NCBI GenBank assembly: GCA_964400105.1
Contig: CAYNTG010000007.1
Location: forward strand, 1-48,644
Source: CAYNTG01 sp964400105
GTDB lineage: Bacteria > UBP14 > UBA6098
Direction: 5' to 3'
DNA length: 48,644 nucleotides
Positions 27,901 to 35,375 of this stretch are shown here, in pieces (the stretch's first letter is position 1; each line of letters starts with the position of its first letter). The notes beneath the pieces are model-generated. The model saw nothing but the letters and a program-made list of their open reading frames with translations, was not told the DNA's origin and did not search any database. Made by a program: the position numbers and the translations under genes.

Positions 27901-30900
27901 GACCATCGCGCCGTGCATCTCGCCGATCTTTGCGACATAATTGTCGCAGTACATTCCATGAACATTCGCAGAAACGTCCTTGAATTTATAATACAACGTA
28001 TCGTTGCACATTCCGCCGAGATCCGCATCCGTGAATATCGGAGCGTGGCAATCGACATAGAATGTCCAGCGAGCGATGTGGCTGACCGTATAATATAGGT
28101 AATCCGGGTCGAGCCTATCGTAACCTTCGTTCCTGCTCGGAACCTCACACCCTACCGTGTGAGCAAGCGTTCCATCGGAACAATAAAGGTCATAAGCGCC
28201 GAGCCACGGATCGTTGTCGTCGTCCCAACCATCGAGCGGGCCAGCGGTGCCGTCTTCGCTCTGGCAATCCGTAATGGCATTGTCCCAAGCATAAACGGTA
28301 ACGCAAACCTCGTCGCCTGGACGGAAGTGAGCCTGAGTCGGCATACGACGATATGGGTCGTAGGTCAACCTAACGCCCCATTCGTTGAACTTCTTTGTGA
28401 TGTCGAGCGCGATAGCATCGGGCTCGCCAACGCAGAAGTTACGGCCGTCGGGCACGCTGCCGCCATAGGCGGGATCGTGATAGTAAGGATGCCAGCTGCC
28501 GTCGCAACCGCGAACCTTGAGATTGACGCAGATGCGAGCCTCTTCATCGGAGCTGCCGGAATAGATACCGGAAACGCGATTGTATAGGCTCAGCGGGTCG
28601 GTAGTGGAAAGCTCGACGTTCTCGTCGAACTCCGAACAACCGATCTGGTCGTAAAGGTTGCATGTAACGATCTGGAAGCTGTCGGAGGTTACCCAGCCGT
28701 CCGGCGGATAGAAGAATGTATCCGGAGCGGTCGGACCCTCGAGATCGATGTGAAGAACGGCAAGCGTATCGTATTGATACTCGGTGTAACCCGGAGCAAC
28801 ACCGACGACCTCCCAGATAACCGGGACATGATCGTCGCCGTAAAGCGCGGTGTTCTGCGTGCCGTAGTTACCATCGGCGCCGCCGGTTGGACCCCAGCTA
28901 TCCGTTGGATAGATATCTGCGGGGCCGCCACCCTGGCTGCCCTGACCGTAGTCGGGATCGTCAACGAGTTCTGTAAGAAGAACCCAAACGAAATCGCCGG
29001 ACTGGAACGGTGCAAACATCAATTCCTCGAAATTGATCCACATCGTGGCGTCGTAGCCGTTGTTCTCCTCGTCAACCCAAACACCATAGTCGAGGTAGGA
29101 TTGATCTACTATAATCGTATCCCAATCGCCATTGCAGTGTTCGATGGCGAAGGTAATTTCAAAGTCCCGCCAGTTGATACCTGCACCACCGAAAGCTCCC
29201 GCCCAGCGGGTAATTCCGTGATGCTCGGTGTCGTGAACCATCTGGTAATCGTCCGTCAGGGCGATCTCCAAAGTTGGAAGACTATCCGCAAGCCAAGCCC
29301 AATAAACTGTGCCGCCCTCGATCGTTTCGGAACGACGCGCGGAGTTGAACTCCTTCGTCTCGCCGTCGTGACCCTCGGCAGATGGGCATGTAAGTTCGGC
29401 ATTCGGACCGGAAAGGTCAACCTTGAACGTCCAAACGGTGTCGTTCATCACGCCGGGCGAAAGAACGCCGGGGCGATCATAACGGAAGTTGTTCGTGCGG
29501 CTGAATACGCGGAAGGTAACCTGAACATACGCACCGTCGATGAACGGAGGCATCCAGTCGCCAATCCTGTCCTCACCGATCATTACGTGGAAGGTATCCT
29601 TGCCGCACCAATCTACGCCGCAAACCTCGGAAGCAAAAGCTTCTGTCCAGGTATTAGACATGCCGGACCAACCGGTGGTGGACCATGTCCAATCGCCGGG
29701 ATTGCGCCAGTTATGCTTGATGTTCCATTCCCAACCAACAGAAATCCCACCGTTGTATTCATCATATGGATACTCAAGCGGGCTGTGCCAGGAGATGGAG
29801 TCGACGCGACCGGGGAAGTTCGACGGAGACGGCAGGCCATAGAATTCGTCGTTGATGTAACGAATCTCCATGAAGGCCGAGTCAACGCAGGTTCCCTTGT
29901 CCCAGGCCACCGTAGCGATCGGCTGAACGCTGTCGGCGGTGAAGATGGAATCGTTTTCCTCGTCGCAGAGGATATCGGATTCCCAGTCGTTCGTCTCGAC
30001 CTCGTTGAGAGGATAAAGATTAGCGATGAACGGAACGATCTCGTCCCAACCCTTGATCATCTCGCTGCGAGACCAACGGCTTGCATCGGCCGGATCGGGA
30101 TAGGAATTATCCCAGGCAACGTCGGTGAGGGTCGCGGTCATATCGACGGCATCGTAAATCGCGCCGAGGCGACGATATACTATAATATCGTTGCGCTCCG
30201 CGATCTCGATGAAGAAGGAATCCGAATTGGAAATACCCTCGATACCACCGTCGCCGGGGAATCTCGTAACATCCACTTCACCACAGCACTCGTGGCAACC
30301 GGCCATCTGAAGAGCGATCCAGATGCGGTAGAATTCGAGGCCATAGCGCTCGCTGTTGAACGTGCCTTCGTAAGGAATATTGATACCATCGCGGAAGTAA
30401 AGAGTGGCTTCCCACTTTTTCCATCCGAGATAGGGACCACCGGAAGCCGTGACAAATGTCCACATCCTTTCGGGGGTCAGAATATCGATAGCCGTGGGAT
30501 CGAACGGATCGCGATAGACGGTGTCTTCGACCGTCAAAATCTGTTCCGCGATTCCCATAATGTCGATTCTGTCGAGAATATCGACATCGGAAGCGGCCGA
30601 AGCGCCCTTATCGATGTAGAACTGAACACCGGTGAGGGTGTCGCCTTCCGTGGGATCGACGGCGAACTGTGCCGCTGCGTCATCCGGGAGAAGCGGGGTG
30701 ATATCCTCGTTCGGATCGAAATCGTGGGAACCCCAAATTGTAAAGGTTATACCACGAACCTCGACATTGTCGGTGCCGGAAAGCATGTCCAGGCGGAGAA
30801 CCACATTATCGTGGCCCATCCGAACTGGTTCTTCGACGTCACCAACCAACTGATAAGCTCCGCGTCTCCACGGGGAGACCGGAGTGAAACTGGAGACGGT

Positions 30901-31089
30901 CGAGTAGTCGGTGGTATAATAGGACGGAAGCTCCGTTCCATATGCCGGACCACCCGGCGTGCCCTCGGGGGACACGACGTTGAAAGCATTACAATACTGC
31001 CAGTCACTTCCACTCCCTTGTGCGAAAACCGCACCAATGGAGAGTAAAAGACCTAGCATCAGGGCCATACAAATTATGTTCTTTGTCAT
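21916..31089 (-). CDS. Giant secreted protein (about 3057 residues) with Ig-like array, GWN module and type IX sorting domain
   Basis: The largest gene of the window; no catalytic domain recognised. From the ATG at 31089 (AAAGGAG 9 nt upstream) the protein starts with a normal signal peptide. An in-frame GTG at 31167 with AAGGAGG 4 nt upstream would add 26 charged residues. The bulk is beta-rich, strongly acidic and rich in Trp and Tyr. At least seven segments share the pattern of a strand ending V/I-D/E-x-x-x-P followed by a D-G turn (for example FKVDLSGPNAEL, LHIDLEGPTAPDTF, FYVDCHAPIF, YQIDMQAPTALF), as in tandem Ig-like arrays. Two cysteine clusters (GCHECCG; DCDCSPC) are unusual. Near the C-terminus come a tandem GWN module (about 22650-23035), one D-x-x-A-T module (22200-22507), then a sorting domain (L-P-N-P-F-N, final T-L-M-K). 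Likely a surface filament, adhesin or S-layer-like protein. Own promoter at 31298-31326. Confidence 0.8.
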   Translation of the reverse strand: MTKNIICMALMLGLLLSIGAVFAQGSGSDWQYCNAFNVVSPEGTPGGPAYGTELPSYYTTDYSTVSSFTPVSPWRRGAYQLVGDVEEPVRMGHDNVVLRLDMLSGTDNVEVRGITFTIWGSHDFDPNEDITPLLPDDAAAQFAVDPTEGDTLTGVQFYIDKGASAASDVDILDRIDIMGIAEQILTVEDTVYRDPFDPTAIDILTPERMWTFVTASGGPYLGWKKWEATLYFRDGINIPYEGTFNSERYGLEFYRIWIALQMAGCHECCGEVDVTRFPGDGGIEGISNSDSFFIEIAERNDIIVYRRLGAIYDAVDMTATLTDVAWDNSYPDPADASRWSRSEMIKGWDEIVPFIANLYPLNEVETNDWESDILCDEENDSIFTADSVQPIATVAWDKGTCVDSAFMEIRYINDEFYGLPSPSNFPGRVDSISWHSPLEYPYDEYNGGISVGWEWNIKHNWRNPGDWTWSTTGWSGMSNTWTEAFASEVCGVDWCGKDTFHVMIGEDRIGDWMPPFIDGAYVQVTFRVFSRTNNFRYDRPGVLSPGVMNDTVWTFKVDLSGPNAELTCPSAEGHDGETKEFNSARRSETIEGGTVYWAWLADSLPTLEIALTDDYQMVHDTEHHGITRWAGAFGGAGINWRDFEITFAIEHCNGDWDTIIVDQSYLDYGVWVDEENNGYDATMWINFEELMFAPFQSGDFVWVLLTELVDDPDYGQGSQGGGPADIYPTDSWGPTGGADGNYGTQNTALYGDDHVPVIWEVVGVAPGYTEYQYDTLAVLHIDLEGPTAPDTFFYPPDGWVTSDSFQIVTCNLYDQIGCSEFDENVELSTTDPLSLYNRVSGIYSGSSDEEARICVNLKVRGCDGSWHPYYHDPAYGGSVPDGRNFCVGEPDAIALDITKKFNEWGVRLTYDPYRRMPTQAHFRPGDEVCVTVYAWDNAITDCQSEDGTAGPLDGWDDDNDPWLGAYDLYCSDGTLAHTVGCEVPSRNEGYDRLDPDYLYYTVSHIARWTFYVDCHAPIFTDADLGGMCNDTLYYKFKDVSANVHGMYCDNYVAKIGEMHGAMVEGCDIVLTFTDTMTIGGPYTDEIIFQDLKFGEVHVAYHDIPGRGYQYYYGQLIPDPDEERGAILMLYGDGTDATCNFFQPHDKVVWELYAGDSPDVPWYPASEVSVSGGTYRWWHTYDPYSSPTSSFMAWRYGRNDYTDMNVDTLDVTYWLDIYDMHDWYNPNWDLIQVDSFEVQAETWLNSVMWFNDGAYDAYQTAMDYNYPPDLTGLYNTLFAAWTGYYEDWELVLEEGDIEAASPMEASDPYVDFYAKDLNFMVAEIYTCTDSIVWECLHGSTPDDDTLTGRVPHVVIKLTDAEGEFVWAIDEWYDCDCSPCFINYYPERTGCVDWGRLHVGPIDQDSVWLYTIRRIDTLETDPELVTDTIIGYQHGDVIDVALTFNVREPSDFSHGSGEYTKHVFNWMYQIDMQAPTALFLDPDGTTGYEEVNCNLVHDSNNTLRLRLHNVYDENVGCAPGLTVAPGWSSIWPIPAVDPATDWVKYLYGTSVDEDAGMVYNPGTEPYYYWTNDGYNVHNCAREVMVANWMALGIGINIYHGLDRAGAMPTPVTTTVENDTIFIADSIFAEAVVQDRLGNTKLVTSRKTGLDNGLPEVKGFALGTMVAEVIGTDSLGDPIYGDVALTDWDDDLFKLPWDVPDQDSIVGIYNFSDVCTVIVRLWFNDNMDMREADHLYGHIVRFQPDGWTHWFPVLPMETVGAGSGGLHYPLAQYYVDYRDIEMVYPGSFRPAPGSDEAPTMPGSAESYDDGWNSDREWIGYMVLAGGGAMDGIGKLRVQGFDDNANNYMMAVEYPIRVVTGMPWGITVEWPRVDEYDTAPEDMNVLSGWGVSDGDLEDSTRCSYTEDPREHSVTGYWDNSLAETDSVVFKLWWSNEPFDPGTTLTDGYTFHWVEDNMYSENIWIDGENTWIGIPTDELDILHDYYTALGGAPTLYANNEMYVYILMEAYSRFRPSDPFLSTVNRNIRIDNKRVEPTMTYLGDGEVVHGDHTVLPYGSTKLKLCWGGDDIDQFDKMGVWLHSLIDGSNYSLYPDDAFDGNFAEIGVSPPLYFDPTDSIICLEYENPEGLPPGMWTVSWKAFDALHVVAEYDEGASTEYWTYYHTDCEFDFYDSDTLTILRPPFVARGDDLEDALRSVAGNFPTVNNSDDILPWWDSSMEQEWPDWPTWGWIDTDAIGAIDTLPDFYRLDEFFPIIQLTTFNNPDYTSSDPLMHSYTEAGGYPGDSLYVVLEVLPTDINVQEIYLNLADYWGGDISGSNPEISVTLDSSDIYTVGERSFWVYKWTVDDQDNRYDGLVKITATEHTYSDVSESFHDWDHVGYLLLDTYDPSYDVSMLRDGSTVPCRAMNTMDYPEEEYIWVVNEGHFDLIFDWDETIFDPAADGDPVSYYNYSEYVYSRMWDIMRLTIDGMPIYGSFDDANDHLESRLWDDDRDDYDIHNLFWRQPDYMAAGSPTSYDAAIGYTFTEKLDFFADDIYVYNWDVAGEPEGLDAQGIAYLLVKGRDAAGNILEYDEARTSDAVGKLVLVDIEDPIVDSDLIIATGETFIGFTDAFGDNYLGDNFIDLGGNGYVYVIVTDSADAMLGDTFWVDPMGAVASTPWVGAAPNPGDLITVTAWDLAGNATCVVITVVPEEHCCEFILCPDWNLIGISVMPDPVPTIGGTFPGMTVYRMVDGDYVAVPPADLLVAGEGLAIYPTAADTITICGVPVESFTTDLVPGWNLVGGIWTDVDFTNPHTIPADQIDATETRIYDCGVDYVPTDTLWHCRGHLVMALDTCTLEVPGAPGRKVVYTIKDSKVEPVFTGRLIADVSTVVFGSARGATSEYDRGVDHYAIPVRPGDVSMVIGSGLDTDIRAVENILTWDVKADAVVEAVVEFDNSEWVLSFNGKTVEDGSVINVTPGVHKLVANRIAIPEVFALGNNLPNPFNAVTVISYEVPVDCQGKLEVYSVLGQKVTTLIDGDVDAGYRSVVWDGTDADGKPVPSGIYFYRLEAGDFKATSKMTLMK

Positions 31090-31297
31090 TACGCCCTTCT
31101 CCTTTCTTCTTCTTGTTTGATTTTCTATCGTTTTCATACTCATCTTCTTTGCGGAAAGTTTTTCCACGTAACCTCCTTAGGGTTGAAGATATTTAATTTT
31201 CTCGTTTATCGTCGCGATGCCCGCTTGCGGACAACTCGAAATTACACCTTGTTAAATAAACACAAATCTCCCGCCAGTTTCCCGGCAGGTTCTGAAT

Positions 31298-31326
31298 AAA
31301 ATAAATGCCTACTTTGCCAGTGTCAA
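31298..31326 (-). promoter_or_regulatory. Strong promoter of the giant secreted-protein gene
   Basis: Minus strand: perfect TTGACA (31326-31321), 17-nt spacer, TATTTT (31303-31298), with a run of nine A just upstream (31340-31332) that could act as an UP-like element. Predicted start near 31291 gives a leader of about 125 nt to the GTG or 200 nt to the ATG. The leader opens with a possible small hairpin (31270-31289). Confidence 0.7.
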
Positions 31327-31613
31327 GGGCTTTTTTTTTATCCCCCAAGCACAATTATACAAGGACCGTCCGAGCTTATAAAATAAACCCATTTTTTTCT
31401 GTCCATGCATTATTTTAACTATATCCCTTCCGACAACTACAAACTACCGCCATCGGAGGATTGACTTTAGGTAAATATACGCCATGAAAATTCATTGTCA
31501 ATCAAAAAAACTAATTTTTTTTAAGCACCTAAACCCATATTAGGAAAAGCTTTCCGTGAAAATCTTAACGAAATATCTCTGTGTAACATTATAACTTGTT
31601 GAAATACAAATAG
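31327..31613. other. AT-rich intergenic region, no gene seen
   Basis: Between the Wzi-like gene stop (31614) and the giant gene's promoter. It contains poly-T/poly-A tracts (around 31332-31340 and 31512-31520) and a short GGAAA-AGC-TTTCC hairpin (about 31543-31555) that could end leftward transcription of the polysaccharide operon, without a good T-run. No open frame with a ribosome-binding site was found. Confidence 0.5.
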
Positions 31614-33134
31614 TTAATTCATGTTAAACGATGGATACAACGATCCATTCACCGAGACGCCAAGCCTAAAATAATCTGAACGCGCGCCCTCCTCGTGGCC
31701 TTCGTTACGCACATCGCCATATTCGAAATCGACATCCCAAAAACAAAATGGCCACACGTTACCCCCCAAATTTATTTTCACTCCGGTCGTCCTTTCCACA
31801 ACTCCGGTTGGAAAATGCTCCGTGTATTCCCCCTCGATATCGAGCCACGGTTCCGACCACGGCGCATCTATTCGCCCCTCGCCCTTACGCTTATAAAATG
31901 CCTTCGCGCCGATCGAGAGCTTTGGACTCGCAAAAAATTTCGCGCCGGCGACGATTTGGTCCACATCGTTGCCAAGCTCGCTCCCGAGCGGCTTTTCCAT
32001 GAACAGATAACGGTTCCATTCATTATTCTGGTTATATGTCCAGTTCGTAACCGCATCGTATCGTGCCGTAAAAGTCAGCCATCTGTCGAAGATCGTAGCG
32101 CCGACATCGGCCTGAGCGGCGAATCCGATCTCCGGTGGCTCCTCGTCATCTTGTGATTGTGATTCGACCTGCAAATCGTCCACCATGAATTCCACCGATA
32201 ACCGAACCGGTGCGAAAAGCACCTGAAAATCGCCGCCAATGAATGTATTATCGTCGAGATACCGATTCAACTGTTCGGCGTGATACCAGCAGAACGGGAC
32301 GGCGTATATCGCCTCGAAAGGTCGTCCAACCCCACCATAGAGAATAACCTCATACATAGCCACGCTGATATGCCGAGAAAGAAATTCGAGCCGGTGGCCG
32401 GAAAGGTATCGAAATGCTAAATCGTAAATCCGTTCATCACCGACCTGACGGCTGTATTGGATTGCGTCGAGCCATCCGGTAAAACCCGCAAATCGAAACT
32501 TTCCGGCCTCGAACTCGTAGTCTATGCGGTCGAATGAAGCGTGTGATTTGCCCAGAACTAAACCCTCTCCCCATGAAATATGATCCTTGCCGAACTGCAC
32601 ACCCCATTCATCGTCATCGACGCGAAGATATACCTGATCCGGTCTTCCGGCGAAACCGGACCATTGACGACCTCGATAATTATCCTCGAACGCCCATCGG
32701 AGATTGACCTTATAGGTTACAAAACCTTCTACAACACCCTTTCGCATCCCGCCACCGAGACGAAGTGTCGGATATAACAGATCGTCGGGATCGCGCGGAT
32801 CGTTAAAGACCCCCCCAATCCCCGGCTCGACGATGAAGCTGATTGTATCCTGCGGAACGCGCGCGGATTCGAGGCAGCGACGCAGTTCGCCCGTCCAGAG
32901 GCGAGCCGCCGAATCGACCGCGCTATCGGGCAGTGCCGCGATCATGCGCCCTGACCGCAATGGCCACACATTCGGTTGCAGCGGCACATATCCACGAAGC
33001 TCGAGTTCCCGAAAACCATCGAGCACGGGCCACGACTCGGCCATCGCACGCCCCTCATCGGAAAAAACGGTCGCGGCGCATATCGAGATCGCGATTATCG
33101 CGAGAAATATATGTCCATTAAAATTTCGAGGCAT
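31614..33134 (-). CDS. Wzi-like outer-membrane capsule assembly protein
   Basis: About 506 residues with a signal peptide (MPRNFNGH, hydrophobic core, cleavage near V-F-S-D). The mature protein opens with a helical, loop-rich segment (LRSGRMIAALPDSAV) and continues as many amphipathic strands typical of an outer-membrane beta-barrel: V-Y-L-R-V-D-D-D-E-W-G-V-Q-F-G-K-D-x-I-S-W-G-E-G is the Wzi-family signature with its W-x-x-x-x-G-K-x-x-x-x-W-G. Wzi binds and organises surface capsule polysaccharide. It is the last gene of the polysaccharide run, about 90 bp after the glycosyltransferase. The start is uncertain: ATG at 33194 would add 20 residues, and neither start has a clear ribosome-binding site; I favour 33134 because of the signal peptide. 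A general barrel of related type is the alternative. Confidence 0.75.
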   Translation of the reverse strand: MPRNFNGHIFLAIIAISICAATVFSDEGRAMAESWPVLDGFRELELRGYVPLQPNVWPLRSGRMIAALPDSAVDSAARLWTGELRRCLESARVPQDTISFIVEPGIGGVFNDPRDPDDLLYPTLRLGGGMRKGVVEGFVTYKVNLRWAFEDNYRGRQWSGFAGRPDQVYLRVDDDEWGVQFGKDHISWGEGLVLGKSHASFDRIDYEFEAGKFRFAGFTGWLDAIQYSRQVGDERIYDLAFRYLSGHRLEFLSRHISVAMYEVILYGGVGRPFEAIYAVPFCWYHAEQLNRYLDDNTFIGGDFQVLFAPVRLSVEFMVDDLQVESQSQDDEEPPEIGFAAQADVGATIFDRWLTFTARYDAVTNWTYNQNNEWNRYLFMEKPLGSELGNDVDQIVAGAKFFASPKLSIGAKAFYKRKGEGRIDAPWSEPWLDIEGEYTEHFPTGVVERTTGVKINLGGNVWPFCFWDVDFEYGDVRNEGHEEGARSDYFRLGVSVNGSLYPSFNMN

Positions 33135-33227
33135 ATCGAAATCTAAAATCCCATTTTTAAAAAAAGCTGCGATTTCCACAGCGAGATATAGCATTATCAG
33201 CGATAGAATTAATCGGACGGTCGAACA

Positions 33228-34400
33228 TCACATAGTATCCGACGCGGCGGTCTTTTCGCGACAACCGATATCGAATGGTGCGAGTTTGGCTTCGTAACAT
33301 GGGACCCCAGCGCCGACGACATTGGCGAGGAGGTTTTCATAATAATCGAGAATCCTGTCCCAACGGTAGTATCTCCGAACCCTTTCCCGCGCACGCAATG
33401 CGTATTCATTTCTGATTTCCGGGTTATCGATAACCTGTTGAACCCTCCGCGTGAGATCGTTTAAATCGCTTACCTTATAATATATACCGGCATCGCTTAT
33501 CGTTTCGAGCTGCTCCGGTATGCCGTTGACCACTACGCACGTTCCGGCCCCCATCGCCTCGAGAAGCGCCGGGCTCGTTCCCTCGAGCTCGCTGGGACTC
33601 ACAAATAGGTAGGATTTATTGTATAATTCCGTTACTTCTTTTCCATAAATCGCTCCGGGGAAAACCGTTCCGGGTGGCGCTTTGGATTTCAGAAGCTCGA
33701 CGTATTCCGGGTCGTATGGGTTATCGCCGACCACAACGAGCGGCATGTCGGTTCGTATTCCGGAATATGCCTTCAAAAGGTTGTCGATTCCCTTTTCGGG
33801 GATAAATCTTCCGACAAAAAGGAGATATCTCCCTTTTTCGAGACCGAATTTATCGAGGATACCGGTGTTCAGACCGTCCCGGACAACGCTACCATAGGGG
33901 ATATAGACCGAATCGGCACCGTATCGGTTGCGATAGTAATCGCCGACCTTCATGGAATCTACGACGATATTATTGGCGAACCATTTCGCAAGCTTTTCGG
34001 AAAGGTGCATCCAGGTGCTGCCGAAAACACCGAATTTTTTGCGCCGCCATTCGACACCATCGACGGAGATGATGACCTTTTTGCCGAAAAGCCTCAGCAT
34101 CGGTATAAGAAAGGCATTTCCGACATTATAAAGGTGAACGACGTCGAAACGCTTGAAGCTACAGCTAATCGCCGAGAGGAATGTATGGCTTATCGTCGAT
34201 AGGTTTTTCGATTCGATCGATGGGAGATATTTAAGATGGACACCCTTCCATATCCTGGGTCGTCCTTTGCGGAATCCACGGCAATAGACGAAGACCTCGT
34301 GACCTCGTTCGGCCAATCCGGTCGCGGTGACCTCGGTATTGGTTTCGAACCCACCGTAGTGGGCCGGAATTCCCCTTATTCCTAAAATCGCAATCCTCAT
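33228..34400 (-). CDS. Glycosyltransferase family 4 (rhamnosyltransferase-like)
   Basis: 390 residues, GT-B fold. The N-terminus (RIAILGIRGIPAHYGGFET) is the hallmark of the DUF1972-type GT4 enzymes that add sugars to lipid-linked exopolysaccharide or O-antigen intermediates at the cytoplasmic face. The C-terminal half carries the nucleotide-sugar signature: L-F-V-G-R-F-I-P-E-K-G-I-D, then F-V-S-P-S-E-L-E-G-T-S-P-A-L-L-E-A-M-G, with the E-x7-E pair. ATG at 34400 overlaps the TGA of rmlD by 4 bp, so translation is coupled; this pairing suggests that the transferred sugar could be rhamnose, an inference. A longer in-frame start at 34442 lies inside rmlD. The last 25 residues are polar and unlike the family. 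Confidence 0.88.
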   Translation of the reverse strand: MRIAILGIRGIPAHYGGFETNTEVTATGLAERGHEVFVYCRGFRKGRPRIWKGVHLKYLPSIESKNLSTISHTFLSAISCSFKRFDVVHLYNVGNAFLIPMLRLFGKKVIISVDGVEWRRKKFGVFGSTWMHLSEKLAKWFANNIVVDSMKVGDYYRNRYGADSVYIPYGSVVRDGLNTGILDKFGLEKGRYLLFVGRFIPEKGIDNLLKAYSGIRTDMPLVVVGDNPYDPEYVELLKSKAPPGTVFPGAIYGKEVTELYNKSYLFVSPSELEGTSPALLEAMGAGTCVVVNGIPEQLETISDAGIYYKVSDLNDLTRRVQQVIDNPEIRNEYALRARERVRRYYRWDRILDYYENLLANVVGAGVPCYEAKLAPFDIGCREKTAASDTM

Positions 34401-35260
34401 TTGGCGAGTCGCTCGACGTATTCGGCGAGGGCTTCCTTCCATGGTCTCATATTATATCCGATCGCTCCAAGCTTGATGCTTTCGATCGCTTCCATCGGCG
34501 GACGCGGCGCTGTGGTTTTGAAATAAGTTGAGGGTACCGGTTCAACAACGCAATCGACCCCAGCGAGTCGAACGACCTCCCTGGCGATCTCGAAACGGTT
34601 CGTCCATCCCTCGTTGGCGACATGATAAACACCGATCAAATGGTTTTTTATAAGATAGCCCATCAGTCGCCCGATGTCCATAGTATAATTCGGTGAACCG
34701 AAAATATCGTTCACGGCTTGCAGTGAGCCTTTTTGCGAGGCTATTTTGTATATCTTCCCGACAAATTTCTTATCTCGAGGCCCTCCACCAAAAAGCCATC
34801 CCGCCCGAAGAATAAGCCATTTCTCCTTCGGGAGAATACTTTTTACCGCCTGCTCGCCCTCGAATTTTGTCAGACCATAGATATTTCGCGGCTTTGGAAT
34901 GTCGTCCTCGGTATAAGGTATTCTTTTGCTCCCGGAAAAAACCCCGGATGTCGATATATAGATCATGGACGCACCGAACTCGAAACAGGCTTTCGCGAGG
35001 TTTCTTGTCCCATCGGAATTGACGGCTTCCGCTTTTTTCGGCTCGACCTCGCATCGGTCGAGATCGGTCATCGCGGCCAAATGCAGCACCCAATCCGGCC
35101 CGAACTCGCGCATCGTGCGGCGGACATCTTCCTGCGAACAAACATCCAGCTCTTCGATGTCTGTCGGTAACAAATCGAACTCCCTTCCGAGAATCGGGAT
35201 TATATCGGAACCCATCATTCCGTTGGCACCGGTCACAAGTATTTTTGTCCTATTTGTCAT
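34397..35260 (-). CDS. rfbD: dTDP-4-dehydrorhamnose reductase
   Basis: Makes dTDP-L-rhamnose by NADPH reduction of the 4-keto intermediate, last step of the dTDP-rhamnose pathway. 287 residues, usual length. Extended SDR features: G-A-N-G-M-M-G dinucleotide loop (residues 11-17), L-A-A-M-T-D-L-D-R-C-E, the catalytic Y-G-L-T-K (Y-x-x-x-K) with S-T-S-G-V-F-S-G before it, and F-G-S-P-N-Y-T-M-D-I beyond. The genes for the preceding steps (rmlA, rmlB, rmlC) are not in the window, so they would be elsewhere, or the enzyme acts on another nucleotide sugar. AAAGGA lies 10 nt before the ATG. Stop overlaps the glycosyltransferase start. Confidence 0.87.
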   Translation of the reverse strand: MTNRTKILVTGANGMMGSDIIPILGREFDLLPTDIEELDVCSQEDVRRTMREFGPDWVLHLAAMTDLDRCEVEPKKAEAVNSDGTRNLAKACFEFGASMIYISTSGVFSGSKRIPYTEDDIPKPRNIYGLTKFEGEQAVKSILPKEKWLILRAGWLFGGGPRDKKFVGKIYKIASQKGSLQAVNDIFGSPNYTMDIGRLMGYLIKNHLIGVYHVANEGWTNRFEIAREVVRLAGVDCVVEPVPSTYFKTTAPRPPMEAIESIKLGAIGYNMRPWKEALAEYVERLAK

Positions 35261-35375
35261 TGTAAATTTCGTCCTTTGGATAAATCCACGAAAAAGCCAC
35301 CCGATACATTAAAGAAGTATAATTCTTTCCCCGCATATTACTTGCCATAGATAACATCATTGCCAAAACTCGCCG

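Noticed and set aside
31543..31555. GGAAA-AGC-TTTCC palindrome as terminator of the polysaccharide operon.
   Set aside because: Only 5 bp with a 3-nt loop and no T-run on the minus strand. Mentioned in the intergenic entry but not called as a terminator.
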